From Halalkalibacillus halophilus DSM 18494 (lineage in GTDB: Bacteria; Bacillota; Bacilli; Bacillales; Alkalibacillaceae): a stretch of 64,000 nucleotides of DNA. Below are positions 34,942 through 43,759 of this stretch, in pieces; within the stretch, counting starts at the first letter, position 1; the number at the start of each line of letters is the position of its first letter. Both the position numbers and the translations under genes were made by a program. The stretch spans positions 310,001 through 374,000 of the forward strand of contig NZ_AUHI01000004.1 of assembly GCF_000423105.1 (NCBI RefSeq). Direction: 5' to 3'. Below the pieces are notes generated by a model. The model was not told where the DNA came from. It made no database searches and saw nothing but the letters and a program-made list of their open reading frames with translations.

Positions 34942-36231
34942 ATGGAAGCGATTCATGACCGTTATACAGATTTAGAAACATACCATTTGCATACCATTGA
35001 GACAAAAAAGTTTAAAACAGCAACTATTGCACTTAAGTTCACTCGACCTTTAGCTCGTGAACAGGTTACAGAACGAGCTTTATTACCTTTCATATTACAA
35101 AAGGGAACAGAAAAATACCCTTCTGAAAGGGAGTTGCGTCTTCAATTAGATGAGCTCTATGGGGCGAAATTTACTATTAATAGTACCAAAAAAGGTGAAA
35201 ATCACATCATAACTTTTTTATTAGACATTGCGAATGATAAGTTTATTAAAGATGAAGACCAATTAATGCAAAAAGGGTTAGATTTTTTACATGAAGTAGC
35301 GAATAACCCAAAATTAATAGATGGAGTATTTGATCAAGATATTGTTTCAAAAGAAAAAGAAACACTTGAAAATAAAATCAAGTCTATTCGTGATGAAAAG
35401 ATGCAATATGCCAATATGAGATTGATTGATGAAATGTGTAAAGAGGAACCATTTGGAATTCATGCACATGGCTACTTAGATGACTTAGAGAAAGTAACAC
35501 CAAAAACTCTGTTTGAATCCTATCAAAAGATGCTTCATGAAGATCGTCTTGATGTATTCGTCGTGGGCGATATCGATGCAACACATGTAGAAAATAATGT
35601 AAAGCAATTATTCACTTTTGACCGCGAACCAAAAGTTGACATTGTACGGAGTGAAAAATCAGTTCAAGTCACTCCTAACCATGTAACGGAGGCACAAAAG
35701 ATCCAACAAGGAAAACTTCATTTAGGCTATCGTACGAATGTGACGTATCAAGACGAAGAGTACCCAGCTTTGCAAGTGTTTAATGGAATCTTTGGAGGAT
35801 TTCCTCATTCCAAACTCTTTATGAACGTGCGTGAAAAACATTCTCTTGCCTATTATGCTGCATCACGATTTGAAAGTAATAAAGGCCTATTGTTTGTATT
35901 TAGTGGAATCGCACCAGAAAAGTATGAACAAGCAAAATCCATTATTATAGAACAACAAGAAGAAATGAAAAAAGGAAAAATTACAAAAGATGAATTAGTT
36001 CAAACACAAAAAGCAATTATTCATCAGTTAAAAGAAACAATCGACCAACCTCGAGGAATGGTGGAGTGGTATTTTCAACAAGTGATTGGGAATAAAAGTT
36101 GGACGAGTCAAGAAATGATGGAAGCCATAAATAAAGTAACCCTTGAAGATGTAATTAAAGTTGCAAATAAAGTACAACTTGATACGGTCTATTTCCTAAC
36201 GGCTGAAGAAGGGGGTAATGATAGTGAATAA
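34942..36231 (+). CDS. ymfF: M16-like protein YmfF, EF-P modification-associated
   Basis: A 429-residue M16 (insulinase-like) protein lacking the zinc motif: where HXXEH would be, the sequence reads ALLPFILQKGTEKY. It is thus the inactive partner, with YmfH as active subunit, like other bacterial M16 heterodimers. The pair is annotated as associated with 5-aminopentanol modification of elongation factor P. Characteristic segments are LDELYGAKFT, NVREKHSLAYYA and EKETLENKIKSIRDEK. GAGGAGG precedes ATG 34942. Confidence 0.88.
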   Translation: MEAIHDRYTDLETYHLHTIETKKFKTATIALKFTRPLAREQVTERALLPFILQKGTEKYPSERELRLQLDELYGAKFTINSTKKGENHIITFLLDIANDKFIKDEDQLMQKGLDFLHEVANNPKLIDGVFDQDIVSKEKETLENKIKSIRDEKMQYANMRLIDEMCKEEPFGIHAHGYLDDLEKVTPKTLFESYQKMLHEDRLDVFVVGDIDATHVENNVKQLFTFDREPKVDIVRSEKSVQVTPNHVTEAQKIQQGKLHLGYRTNVTYQDEEYPALQVFNGIFGGFPHSKLFMNVREKHSLAYYAASRFESNKGLLFVFSGIAPEKYEQAKSIIIEQQEEMKKGKITKDELVQTQKAIIHQLKETIDQPRGMVEWYFQQVIGNKSWTSQEMMEAINKVTLEDVIKVANKVQLDTVYFLTAEEGGNDSE

Positions 36232-37513
36232 ATTAGAGATACCTCGTATTGATGAATCATTGTATCAGTTTCAATTAGAAAATGGTTTAAACGTCTATCT
36301 ATATCCGAAACCAGAGATGGAAAAAACTTTTGCTATGTTCGTAACAAAGTATGGCTCCATCGACCAGAAATTCATTCCCTTAGACGAACAAGAATGGACT
36401 TCTGTTCCAGACGGAATTGCTCATTTCTTAGAACACAAGATGTTTGAAAAAGAAGATGGGGATGTCTTTCAACAATTTTCTGAGCGCGGAGCTTCTGCTA
36501 ATGCATTTACATCTTTTACACAAACAGCCTATCTATTTTCTAGTACTTCTGAAGAAAAAGGAAATGTAGAAACTTTATTAAACTTTGTACAAGATCCATA
36601 TTTCACAGAAGAAACGGTGGAACGTGAAAAAGGCATTATCGAGCAAGAGATTCGTATGTATGATGACGAAGCTGATTGGCGCTTATTCTTTGGATTAATA
36701 GGTGCATTATATAAAGAGCATCCAGTTCGAATCGACATTGCCGGTACAGTAGACTCTATCCATTCGATTACGCATCATGACCTTTACAAATGCTACGAAA
36801 CGTTTTACCACCCATCAAACATGCAATTGTTTGTAATCGGTAATTTTGATTTAGAAGAAATGAAGCAGCTAGTGGAATCTAACCAGAATAGTAAAAGTTT
36901 TATCGAACCTGGGGAGATTAAGCGTGACTTTGGTAAAGAAGACAATGAAGTCTTTAAGAAAGAAGAAGTAATTGAAATGCCAGTCACCACTGCGAAATGT
37001 ATGGTTGGAGTAAAAGAAAAAATAGATCAACTAAATCCTGAGCAGCTACTAAAGAATGAACTTGTTAGGGATCTTGTACTTGATCTATATTTCTCTAAGA
37101 GTGGAACGTACTATGAAAAACTATATCAAGAAGGTCTGATGATTGATTCGTTAAGGTTAGAATTAATTATGGAAGATTCTTTTGGATTCACTGCTATTGG
37201 TGCTAGTACTACAAAACCTGAACAGTTTGCTAAAGAAGTTAAACAAATGCTTCTATCTTTAAAAAACGAAACGATAAATGAAAAAGCATTTCAACGTGCA
37301 AAGAAGAAGAAATACGGAGAGCTCATTCGAGAGTTTAATGACCTCGAGGAGACGGCTAGTAATTTCGTATCTTATTTTCAGCAGGGTGTAGACTATCGAG
37401 ATGCATTTTCCGTATTAGAAAACGTAACGATTGAAGATATAAATGAAGCACTCAATGAATGGATATCAGAAGAACGAATTTCAACTTGTATGGTAGTACC
37501 TGAGAAGGAATAA
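36224..37513 (+). CDS. ymfH: M16 zinc peptidase YmfH, EF-P modification-associated
   Basis: A 429-residue M16 peptidase with the zinc motif HFLEH at residues 67-71 and the downstream ligand region (ERGASANAFTSFTQTAYLF, then IIEQEIRMYDD). It should act with YmfF. GTG at 36224 is eight bases after GAAGGGGG and is preferred; ATG at 36218 is only two or three bases from the site. Either way it overlaps the end of ymfF. No substrate is known; the genetic link is to EF-P Lys modification in Bacillus. Confidence 0.88.
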   Translation: MNKLEIPRIDESLYQFQLENGLNVYLYPKPEMEKTFAMFVTKYGSIDQKFIPLDEQEWTSVPDGIAHFLEHKMFEKEDGDVFQQFSERGASANAFTSFTQTAYLFSSTSEEKGNVETLLNFVQDPYFTEETVEREKGIIEQEIRMYDDEADWRLFFGLIGALYKEHPVRIDIAGTVDSIHSITHHDLYKCYETFYHPSNMQLFVIGNFDLEEMKQLVESNQNSKSFIEPGEIKRDFGKEDNEVFKKEEVIEMPVTTAKCMVGVKEKIDQLNPEQLLKNELVRDLVLDLYFSKSGTYYEKLYQEGLMIDSLRLELIMEDSFGFTAIGASTTKPEQFAKEVKQMLLSLKNETINEKAFQRAKKKKYGELIREFNDLEETASNFVSYFQQGVDYRDAFSVLENVTIEDINEALNEWISEERISTCMVVPEKE

Positions 37514-37517
37514 TCAT

Positions 37518-38234
37518 ATGGAAAATGTATTAGTTGTAGGGGCAAGTGGAGAATTGGGTAGTTCAGTGATTAAAAAATTAAAGGGGAAGGGTAGACAGTT
37601 TATTCTGCACTACCATTCCAACAAGTCAGCTGTAGATGATTTAGCAAAACACTTAGAACAAAGTGAGTTATTACTGACTGTAAATGCAGATTTAGCCCTA
37701 GAGTCTTCTGTTAAAGAAATGATTGAACGCATTCCATTTTCGATCGATACCATTATATTTGCTCAAGGTATAGCAGGCAGTACTTTGTTAACGGAAACGA
37801 ATTTAGATGATATGGATCAAATGTATCATATACACTTAAAATCCGTAATGATGATTAGTAAAGCATTTTTACCTGAAATGGTTACTAAAAAGTCAGGAAA
37901 TATTGTTGTTGTGTCCTCCATTTGGGGTGAAATAGGTGCAAGTAATGAAGTTGTCTATTCCTCTATGAAAGGTGCGCAAAATGCCTTTGTGAAATCTTTG
38001 GCTAAAGAAGTAGGCCCTAGTCAAGTGAGGGTAAATGCTATTGCTCCAGGTTTCGTGGATACACAAATGAATGCTCACATTTCACAAGAGGAAGTGGAAC
38101 AATTTATCGAGCAAATACCTTTATCTAGAGTAGCTCTAGTTGACGAAGTAGCATCTGCAATAGATTTCCTCATTTCTGAACAATCTAGTTATATAAATGG
38201 GCATATTCTTCGAGTAAACGGTGGAATGTATTAA
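37518..38234 (+). CDS. ymfI: SDR oxidoreductase YmfI, EF-P 5-aminopentanone reductase
   Basis: A 238-residue short-chain dehydrogenase. Cofactor loop VVGASGELGSSV, NNAG-like FAQGIAGS, catalytic VVSSIWG with YSSMKGAQNAFVKSLAKE (Tyr-x3-Lys), and VNAIAPGFVDTQM are visible. B. subtilis YmfI reduces the 5-aminopentanone on EF-P Lys32 to 5-aminopentanol. FabG is an alternative by similarity, but the position after ymfF-ymfH favours YmfI. It starts four bases after ymfH. Confidence 0.88.
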   Translation: MENVLVVGASGELGSSVIKKLKGKGRQFILHYHSNKSAVDDLAKHLEQSELLLTVNADLALESSVKEMIERIPFSIDTIIFAQGIAGSTLLTETNLDDMDQMYHIHLKSVMMISKAFLPEMVTKKSGNIVVVSSIWGEIGASNEVVYSSMKGAQNAFVKSLAKEVGPSQVRVNAIAPGFVDTQMNAHISQEEVEQFIEQIPLSRVALVDEVASAIDFLISEQSSYINGHILRVNGGMY

Positions 38235-38299
38235 TTTGATGTATAATTATCTTGCTTCTGATTCATTCTAATAAAGAATGATATCAAGGAGGATGAGAT

Positions 38300-38557
38300 A
38301 TGTCTGTTTTAGATAACTTTGAACAATGGAAAGATTTTTTAGGTGATCGTTTACATCAAGCTCAGCAACAAGGAGTGAAACAAGACACGATTGAAAATCT
38401 TGCTTATCAAGTTGGAGAACACTTGGCTTCTCAAGTGGATGCGAAAAACAACGAAGAGGCAATGCTTAGAGATTTGTGGAATGTGGCTTCTGAAGAGGAA
38501 AGAAAGACAATTGCAGCTATGATGGTTCGTTTAGTGGAAAACGAAGGAACACATTAA
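38300..38557 (+). CDS. ymfJ: DUF3243 protein YmfJ
   Basis: An 85-residue all-helical DUF3243 protein (VLDNFEQWKDFLGDRLHQA, VGEHLASQVDAKNNEE, LWNVASEEERKTIAAMM). No function is known. It has an AAGGAGG site and an extended -10-like TGTATAAT ending at 38247 upstream; a terminator follows, so it may be a single-gene unit. Confidence 0.88.
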   Translation: MSVLDNFEQWKDFLGDRLHQAQQQGVKQDTIENLAYQVGEHLASQVDAKNNEEAMLRDLWNVASEEERKTIAAMMVRLVENEGTH

Positions 38558-38564
38558 TGGAAAG

Positions 38565-38604
38565 CGACCAGAGAGAAGTAGTAGTATTTCTCTGGTCGTT
38601 TTTA
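38565..38604 (+). terminator. Terminator after ymfJ
   Basis: CGACCAGAGA (38565-38574) pairs with TCTCTGGTCG (38589-38598), then TTTTTATT. Confidence 0.85.
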
Positions 38605-38706
38605 TTATGGCTTTAAAGATCAACTATCAAGATACTAACTTCTTCATCCATAGGTATTTTTCATAAATTCTGAAATAAATTTTTAAATTATAGGTATATC
38701 CTTTTC

Positions 38707-38735
38707 TTTACCTAAAAAATACATTATTATATAAA
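38707..38735 (+). promoter_or_regulatory. ymfK: Promoter of ymfK
   Basis: TTTACC (38707-38712), 17 bases, TATAAA (38730-38735), in an AT-rich stretch. Confidence 0.5.
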
Positions 38736-38773
38736 TAGTAGTTCAGAAATAAATAAGTAGAAAGGCTGATTAT

Positions 38774-39568
38774 ATGGATCAAAGGAAAGACTGGTATTTA
38801 GAGTACGAAATCAAGTACAATCGGCCTGGCTTACTTGGTGACATATCTTCGCTTTTAGGAATGCTCTCCATTAATATTATTATGATTAATGGAGTAGAAG
38901 ATGATCGACGTGGAATGTTATTACTGAGTAAAGATGATCGACAAATAGATCGATTAATCAGTATTTTGAATACAATGGAAACGATACGTGTTACGAAAAT
39001 TCGCAGACCAAAATTGAGAGATCGCTTAGCAGTGATGCATGGAAGGTATATCAAAAGTGATTCAGATGATAAGAAAACCTTTCGTTTTATTCGTGATGAA
39101 TTAGGTTTACTTGTTGATTTTATGGCTGAGCTGTTTAAAAAAGAAGGCCATGTATTAATTGGAATTCGTGGAATGCCTCGTGTTGGTAAGACAGAGTCCA
39201 TTGTTGCGGCTAGTGTTTGTGCCAATAAACGGTGGTTATTTCTCTCTAGCACGCTGTTAAAACAAACAGTAAGAAATCAATTAATTAAAGATGAATATAG
39301 TAAAGGTAATTTATTTATTATTGATGGTGTGGTTTCAGTTAAGCGAGATAATCATCAGCATTGGCAAGTAATTCGTGAAGTGATGAATATTCCTGCGGTG
39401 AAAGTTGTTGAGCACCCAGATGTATTTGTACAAAACTCAGAGTACTCTTTAGATGATTTTGATTATATTATCGAACTTAGAAATAGTGTAGATGAAGAAA
39501 TTAAATATGAGAAAATTCAAAGACCGCAGTTTGAAGAACAAGATGGATTTTCTATGTTCGATTTCTAG
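38774..39568 (+). CDS. ymfK: DUF3388 protein YmfK
   Basis: A 264-residue protein of the YmfK/DUF3388 family. The N-terminal 75 residues look like an ACT-type regulatory fold (EYEIKYNRPGLLGDISSLLG, INIIMINGVEDDRRG). The second part carries a P-loop-like GMPRVGKT (residues 133-140) and WLFLSSTLLKQT, suggesting nucleotide binding. Function is not known. Located between ymfJ and rodZ as in B. subtilis, with its own promoter. Confidence 0.87.
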   Translation: MDQRKDWYLEYEIKYNRPGLLGDISSLLGMLSINIIMINGVEDDRRGMLLLSKDDRQIDRLISILNTMETIRVTKIRRPKLRDRLAVMHGRYIKSDSDDKKTFRFIRDELGLLVDFMAELFKKEGHVLIGIRGMPRVGKTESIVAASVCANKRWLFLSSTLLKQTVRNQLIKDEYSKGNLFIIDGVVSVKRDNHQHWQVIREVMNIPAVKVVEHPDVFVQNSEYSLDDFDYIIELRNSVDEEIKYEKIQRPQFEEQDGFSMFDF

Positions 39569-39586
39569 TTTGGAAGGTGTTAATAA

Positions 39587-40510
39587 ATGCAACTAGGAGA
39601 AAGATTATATGAAGCACGGGTAGAAAAAAAATTAACCATTGATGAAATAGCTAAAGAAACAAAAATTCAACCGAGATACTTGCAAGCTTTAGAAGCTAAT
39701 GATTGGACTCAGATGCCTGGAAACTTTTATGTTAGGGCGTTCGTTCGAGAATACGCTGAAGCTGTCGACTTAAATGGTGAAGAACTTCTTGAGGATCATA
39801 AAGAAGAACTTCCTTCCGTTCAAAGCCAAGGGTATCAATATGTTTCTCCTTCAAGAAAAAACAAAAAATCAAGTAAATCTTCAAGCCAAGTGTTTGCGTT
39901 TATGCCTAAATTATTTGTGTTTTTATTAATTGTAGGTATTGTTTTTGCTATTTGGTATTCTTATGTCAATTTCATTCATCCGACTATAACAGATGATGAA
40001 TTAGACGAAGAATCTACTGAAGTGATCACTGCACCTGAACAAGAAGAAGAAGAATCTGATGAATCTGAGAATGGATCAGAAGAGGAGTCAGAGGGTGATG
40101 AGGAGTCTAATCAAGAAGAATCTGATGCAGACGAGTCTGAAGAAGAGTCAGAGGAAGAATCTGATGCTATTGAAATCGAAACAGTTGAAGTTAATGACTC
40201 AACAAATGTTCCAAACACAACGTATCAAGTGAATAATGCGGAAGAAGCAGTGCTTACGTTAATTACTGAAGACGAAACTTATTTACAAGTCGTTGGTGGG
40301 GAAGATAATTCTTACTTTGAAGGTATGTTCGGTAGTGGAGATTCTCCGCAAGAATATACAATTGAAGAAGATGAAGTAAATTTAAATATCGGTCGGGCTA
40401 GTAGTTTACAAATTGAAGTAAACGGAGAAGCGATCGAATATGAAATCGAACCTGATGGACAATCAGGGAGTAATGTTCACCAACGTGTAATTATTCAGTG
40501 GAATAGATAA
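39587..40510 (+). CDS. rodZ: RodZ-like cytoskeletal membrane protein (YmfM)
   Basis: A 307-residue bitopic protein. N-terminal helix-turn-helix of the HTH_25 type (LGERLYEARVEKKLTIDEIA, YLQALEANDW, FYVRAFVREYAEA) that in RodZ binds MreB; one membrane helix at about residues 107-129; a Glu/Asp/Ser linker at about 133-208; and a C-terminal extracellular DUF4115 beta domain (VLTLITEDETYLQVVG and LNIGRASSLQIEVNG). The strongly acidic linker is longer than I would expect for B. subtilis. It lies just before pgsA. Confidence 0.9.
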   Translation: MQLGERLYEARVEKKLTIDEIAKETKIQPRYLQALEANDWTQMPGNFYVRAFVREYAEAVDLNGEELLEDHKEELPSVQSQGYQYVSPSRKNKKSSKSSSQVFAFMPKLFVFLLIVGIVFAIWYSYVNFIHPTITDDELDEESTEVITAPEQEEEESDESENGSEEESEGDEESNQEESDADESEEESEEESDAIEIETVEVNDSTNVPNTTYQVNNAEEAVLTLITEDETYLQVVGGEDNSYFEGMFGSGDSPQEYTIEEDEVNLNIGRASSLQIEVNGEAIEYEIEPDGQSGSNVHQRVIIQWNR

Positions 40511-40519
40511 GATTATGTG

Positions 40520-40556
40520 AAATCCTTTGCAATTTTCTTCCTGCAAAGGATTTATT
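40520..40556 (+). terminator. Hairpin between rodZ and pgsA
   Basis: AAATCCTTTGCA (40520-40531) pairs perfectly with TGCAAAGGATTT (40542-40553). The T tail is short (TTTATTA), so termination may be partial. Confidence 0.65.
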
Positions 40557-40572
40557 ACTTAGGAGGATGGCA

Positions 40573-41151
40573 ATGAATGTTCCAAATAAAATAACAATAT
40601 CTAGAATATTTTTAATACCTATTTTTATTGCATTACTAGTAATACCATTAGGATGGGGAGCTATAGACATTGGTGCGTATGAATTACCAATATCACATTT
40701 AATTGCAGGAATCCTATTTATCATTGCCTCCTTAACGGATTGGCTAGATGGATATTATGCAAGAAAATATAACTTAGTAACTAACTTAGGGAAATTTCTC
40801 GACCCTCTTGCTGACAAATTATTAGTTTCAGCTGCTTTAATTTGTTTAGTGGAACTACAATTAGCACCTGCGTGGATTGTTATTATTATAATTAGTAGGG
40901 AGTTTGCGGTAACTGGATTACGACTCGTTGCAGCTGGTGACGGAATTGTGTTAGCAGCAAGTCAAATGGGCAAGTTGAAGACAACGTTACAAATCGGTTC
41001 TGCCTCATTTTTGCTTTTACACCACTTTCCACTTTCTTATATAGGGCTTCCAATTGGAACGATTTTACTTTACTTAGCTGCCATTGTCACGGTTATTTCT
41101 GGAGTCGACTACTTTAAGAAAAATTGGCATGTAATGAGGGATTCAAAATAA
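40573..41151 (+). CDS. pgsA: Phosphatidylglycerophosphate synthase
   Basis: PgsA (192 residues), joining CDP-diacylglycerol (from cdsA at 6798) and glycerol-3-phosphate. Several membrane segments surround the CDP-alcohol phosphotransferase motif DWLDGYYARK...GKFLDPLADK with its four aspartates. The start at 40573 is six bases after AGGAGG; ATG 40567 touches the site. Its stop overlaps the first base of cinA (TAATG). Confidence 0.95.
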   Translation: MNVPNKITISRIFLIPIFIALLVIPLGWGAIDIGAYELPISHLIAGILFIIASLTDWLDGYYARKYNLVTNLGKFLDPLADKLLVSAALICLVELQLAPAWIVIIIISREFAVTGLRLVAAGDGIVLAASQMGKLKTTLQIGSASFLLLHHFPLSYIGLPIGTILLYLAAIVTVISGVDYFKKNWHVMRDSK

Positions 41152-42398
41152 TGCAATTAAAAAGTGAAATTATATCTGTAGGCACAGAACTATTATTGGG
41201 ACAGATCATAGACACGAATGCGCCGTGGATTGCTGAAAAATTAAATCAGCATGGTATTGATATATATCACAAGCAAACAGTAGGAGATAATTTTTTTCGG
41301 TTAAAGGAAGCTTTTGAATTGGCACAAAGCAGGTCAGATCTAGTTATTGTAACCGGGGGTCTAGGTCCTACTGAAGATGATTTAACGCGTGAAGTAGCGG
41401 CAGAGTTATTTAATACCGAAATCCAAACAGATGCATTCATCTTTAATAAAATAAAACAGTATTATATGGATCGAGATAAATATATGACAATAAATAACGA
41501 GAAACAAGCTTACAGTTTTACAGGCGGAGATGTTTATGAAAACGAGGTAGGTATGGCTCCGGGTCTGCATTATTATCATGAAGATACTCATTGGTTTTTC
41601 TTACCTGGCGTACCCAAAGAGATGGAATGGTTAATGGAACATAAAATTTTCCCTTACTTAATGAAAAATCAACTAGTTGGTGAACCTGTTTTTCATCGCA
41701 CATTACAATTTTATGGTATTGGGGAAGCAACACTTGAAACGGAGCTATTACCAATCATTCAAAAACAAACAAATCCTACTATTGCCCCGTTGGCAGGTTA
41801 CGGTTTTGTAAATGTACGTTTATCAGCAAAAGCATTGAATCAAGAAAATGCTGACGCATTAATCGAACCTGTTGAAAAGGAAATATTAAACCTTGTTGGT
41901 GAATATTTCATGGGATATGTTCATGAAGAACCATTAAGGGATTTATTAGATGTGTTACGTAGTGAAAAGTTAACGATCGGTTGTTGTGAAAGTTTGACTG
42001 GTGGATTATTTGGTTCAGAAATGGTCTCTTTGTCTGGTGCTTCACAAATTTTCTCTGGAAGCATTGTTGCGTATTCAAACGAAGTAAAGAAAACTTTAGT
42101 GCATGTGAGCGAAACTACGTTAGAGCAACATGGTGCTGTAAGTCATTTGTGTGCATCAGAAATGGCGAATAATACGAAGAAAATTTTAAATGTTGATTGT
42201 GCTCTTAGTTTCACGGGTGTAGCTGGACCTGATAAACAAGATGGAATAGATGTAGGCACCGTTATAATTGGTTTAGCATTTAAAGATGAGGAAACCAAAA
42301 CATTTGAAGTGAACTTAAAAGGTGATCGTAATCAAATTCGTCAGCTGGCTGTCAATAAAGGTGTGCAACTGCTTTATCAACGTGTGATAGAAAAATAA
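41151..42398 (+). CDS. cinA: CinA-like protein (competence/damage inducible)
   Basis: A 415-residue CinA: N-terminal MoCF/COG1058 domain (SEIISVGTELLLGQIIDTNA, VTGGLGPTEDDLTREVAA) and a C-terminal nicotinamide-nucleotide deamidase-type domain (TIGCCESLTGGLFGSEMV, SFTGVAGPD). Such proteins hydrolyse ADP-ribose or deamidate NMN in relatives, and in B. subtilis and streptococci cinA is linked to recA and competence. Start at 41151 overlaps the pgsA stop; a reading frame from 41124 runs inside pgsA. A recA promoter follows, but read-through is possible. Confidence 0.94.
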   Translation: MQLKSEIISVGTELLLGQIIDTNAPWIAEKLNQHGIDIYHKQTVGDNFFRLKEAFELAQSRSDLVIVTGGLGPTEDDLTREVAAELFNTEIQTDAFIFNKIKQYYMDRDKYMTINNEKQAYSFTGGDVYENEVGMAPGLHYYHEDTHWFFLPGVPKEMEWLMEHKIFPYLMKNQLVGEPVFHRTLQFYGIGEATLETELLPIIQKQTNPTIAPLAGYGFVNVRLSAKALNQENADALIEPVEKEILNLVGEYFMGYVHEEPLRDLLDVLRSEKLTIGCCESLTGGLFGSEMVSLSGASQIFSGSIVAYSNEVKKTLVHVSETTLEQHGAVSHLCASEMANNTKKILNVDCALSFTGVAGPDKQDGIDVGTVIIGLAFKDEETKTFEVNLKGDRNQIRQLAVNKGVQLLYQRVIEK

Positions 42399-42408
42399 TA
42401 AAATAAAC

Positions 42409-42422
42409 AGAACAAATATTCG
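42409..42422 (+). promoter_or_regulatory. recA: LexA box upstream of recA
   Basis: AGAACAAATATTCG matches the Gram-positive LexA/DinR pattern CGAACNNNNGTTCG in both half-site cores but for one base in the right half, and lies nine bases upstream of the recA -35. Confidence 0.65.
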
Positions 42423-42430
42423 CTTTTTTG

Positions 42431-42459
42431 TTGGCAAACTTAAAATTTAATAGTATGAT
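42431..42459 (+). promoter_or_regulatory. recA: Sigma-A promoter of recA
   Basis: TTGGCA (42431-42436), 17 bases, TATGAT (42454-42459). The predicted start near 42466 leaves a leader of about 23 bases. Confidence 0.75.
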
Positions 42460-42488
42460 ATGTATAGTAGACTGAAAGGGGAATGAAT

Positions 42489-43520
42489 ATGAGTGAACGT
42501 AAACAAGCATTAGATATGGCTTTAAAACAAATAGAGAAACAATTCGGTAAAGGTTCTGTAATGAAGTTAGGTGAAAGAGAAGGACAGGTTATCGCTACAA
42601 CTTCCAGTGGCTCACTTGGAGTAGATGTAGCTTTAGGTGTCGGTGGTTATCCGAGAGGGCGTATTGTTGAGATCTACGGACCGGAATCATCTGGTAAAAC
42701 GACTGTTGCACTGCATGCAATTGCTGAAGCGCAATCAGCTGGTGGACAGGCAGCTTTTATCGATGCGGAGCACGCTTTAGATCCAGGGTATGCTAAAAAT
42801 CTCGGCGTGAATATAGATGAATTGTTATTATCTCAACCCGATACAGGGGAGCAAGCACTTGAAATCGCAGAGGCATTAGTACGAAGCGGTGCGATTGATA
42901 TTATTGTAATAGACTCTGTTGCTGCATTAGTACCTAAAGCAGAAATTGAAGGTGAAATGGGAGATGCTCACGTTGGTTTGCAGGCACGTTTAATGTCTCA
43001 AGCATTACGTAAGCTTTCGGGAGCTATAAATAAGTCGAAGACTACTGCGGTATTTATTAACCAAATCCGTGAAAAAGTTGGGGTAATGTTTGGTAGTCCT
43101 GAAACGACACCAGGCGGACGTGCTTTGAAATTCTATTCCTCCGTTCGGTTAGAAGTTCGTCGTGCTGAAACTTTGAAACAAGGTAATGAAATGGTAGGTA
43201 ACAAAACACGTGTTAAAGTAGTGAAGAATAAAGTTGCACCGCCATTTAGACAAGCTGAAGTTGATATCATGTATGGTGAAGGTATATCTAAAGAAGGAGA
43301 AATTCTAGATATTGGTTCTGATTTAGATATCGTTCAAAAAAGTGGTGCATGGTTTTCCTATAATGGTGAGAAACTAGGCCAAGGTAGAGAAAACGCAAAA
43401 CAATTTTTGAAAGATAATCGAGATATTTTTGAACAAATCTATGGTCAGGTTCGCGATCACTTTAATATTGATGCAGAACCAGAAGAAGAGGAAGAAGATC
43501 AAGAGAGACTTGAATTATAA
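42489..43520 (+). CDS. recA: Recombinase RecA
   Basis: RecA (343 residues), catalysing homologous strand exchange and stimulating LexA self-cleavage. Walker A GPESSGKT is at residues 64-71; Walker B IIVIDSVAALVP; loop L1 region EGEMGDAHVG and L2 FINQIREKVGVMFGSPETTPGG are intact; the tail is acidic (EEEEEDQERLEL). The start at 42489 is seven bases from AAAGGGG; the ATG at 42483 is only one base from it. Regulated through the LexA box upstream. Confidence 0.98.
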   Translation: MSERKQALDMALKQIEKQFGKGSVMKLGEREGQVIATTSSGSLGVDVALGVGGYPRGRIVEIYGPESSGKTTVALHAIAEAQSAGGQAAFIDAEHALDPGYAKNLGVNIDELLLSQPDTGEQALEIAEALVRSGAIDIIVIDSVAALVPKAEIEGEMGDAHVGLQARLMSQALRKLSGAINKSKTTAVFINQIREKVGVMFGSPETTPGGRALKFYSSVRLEVRRAETLKQGNEMVGNKTRVKVVKNKVAPPFRQAEVDIMYGEGISKEGEILDIGSDLDIVQKSGAWFSYNGEKLGQGRENAKQFLKDNRDIFEQIYGQVRDHFNIDAEPEEEEEDQERLEL

Positions 43521-43537
43521 TAATTTAAGTAAGTTTA

Positions 43538-43574
43538 AAACCATTCTCCGTTAGTAATAGGAAGAATGGTTTTT
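43538..43574 (+). terminator. Terminator after recA
   Basis: AAACCATTCT (43538-43547) pairs with AGAATGGTTT (43563-43572), then more T. In B. subtilis pbpX follows recA; here the next gene is rny. Confidence 0.85.
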
Positions 43575-43616
43575 ACTGTTTATTTGTAATAACATAGTAA
43601 ATAGTTTGACAATTCC

Positions 43617-43645
43617 TTGACATGCACAGTAGACAAGCTTAAAAT
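43617..43645 (+). promoter_or_regulatory. rny: Sigma-A promoter of rny
   Basis: TTGACA (43617-43622), 17 bases, TAAAAT (43640-43645). A second TTGACA at 43607-43612 lies ten bases upstream. The leader would be about 110 bases. Confidence 0.75.
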
Positions 43646-43759
43646 TAAAATGTATAATTTTCATTTTTAAACACAACAAAATGAAGTATTTGATTGTACA
43701 TTACCGACTTATGATGAATTTTGAAACGTAAAAAATGAATAGCAAGAGGAGGTGAGAGT

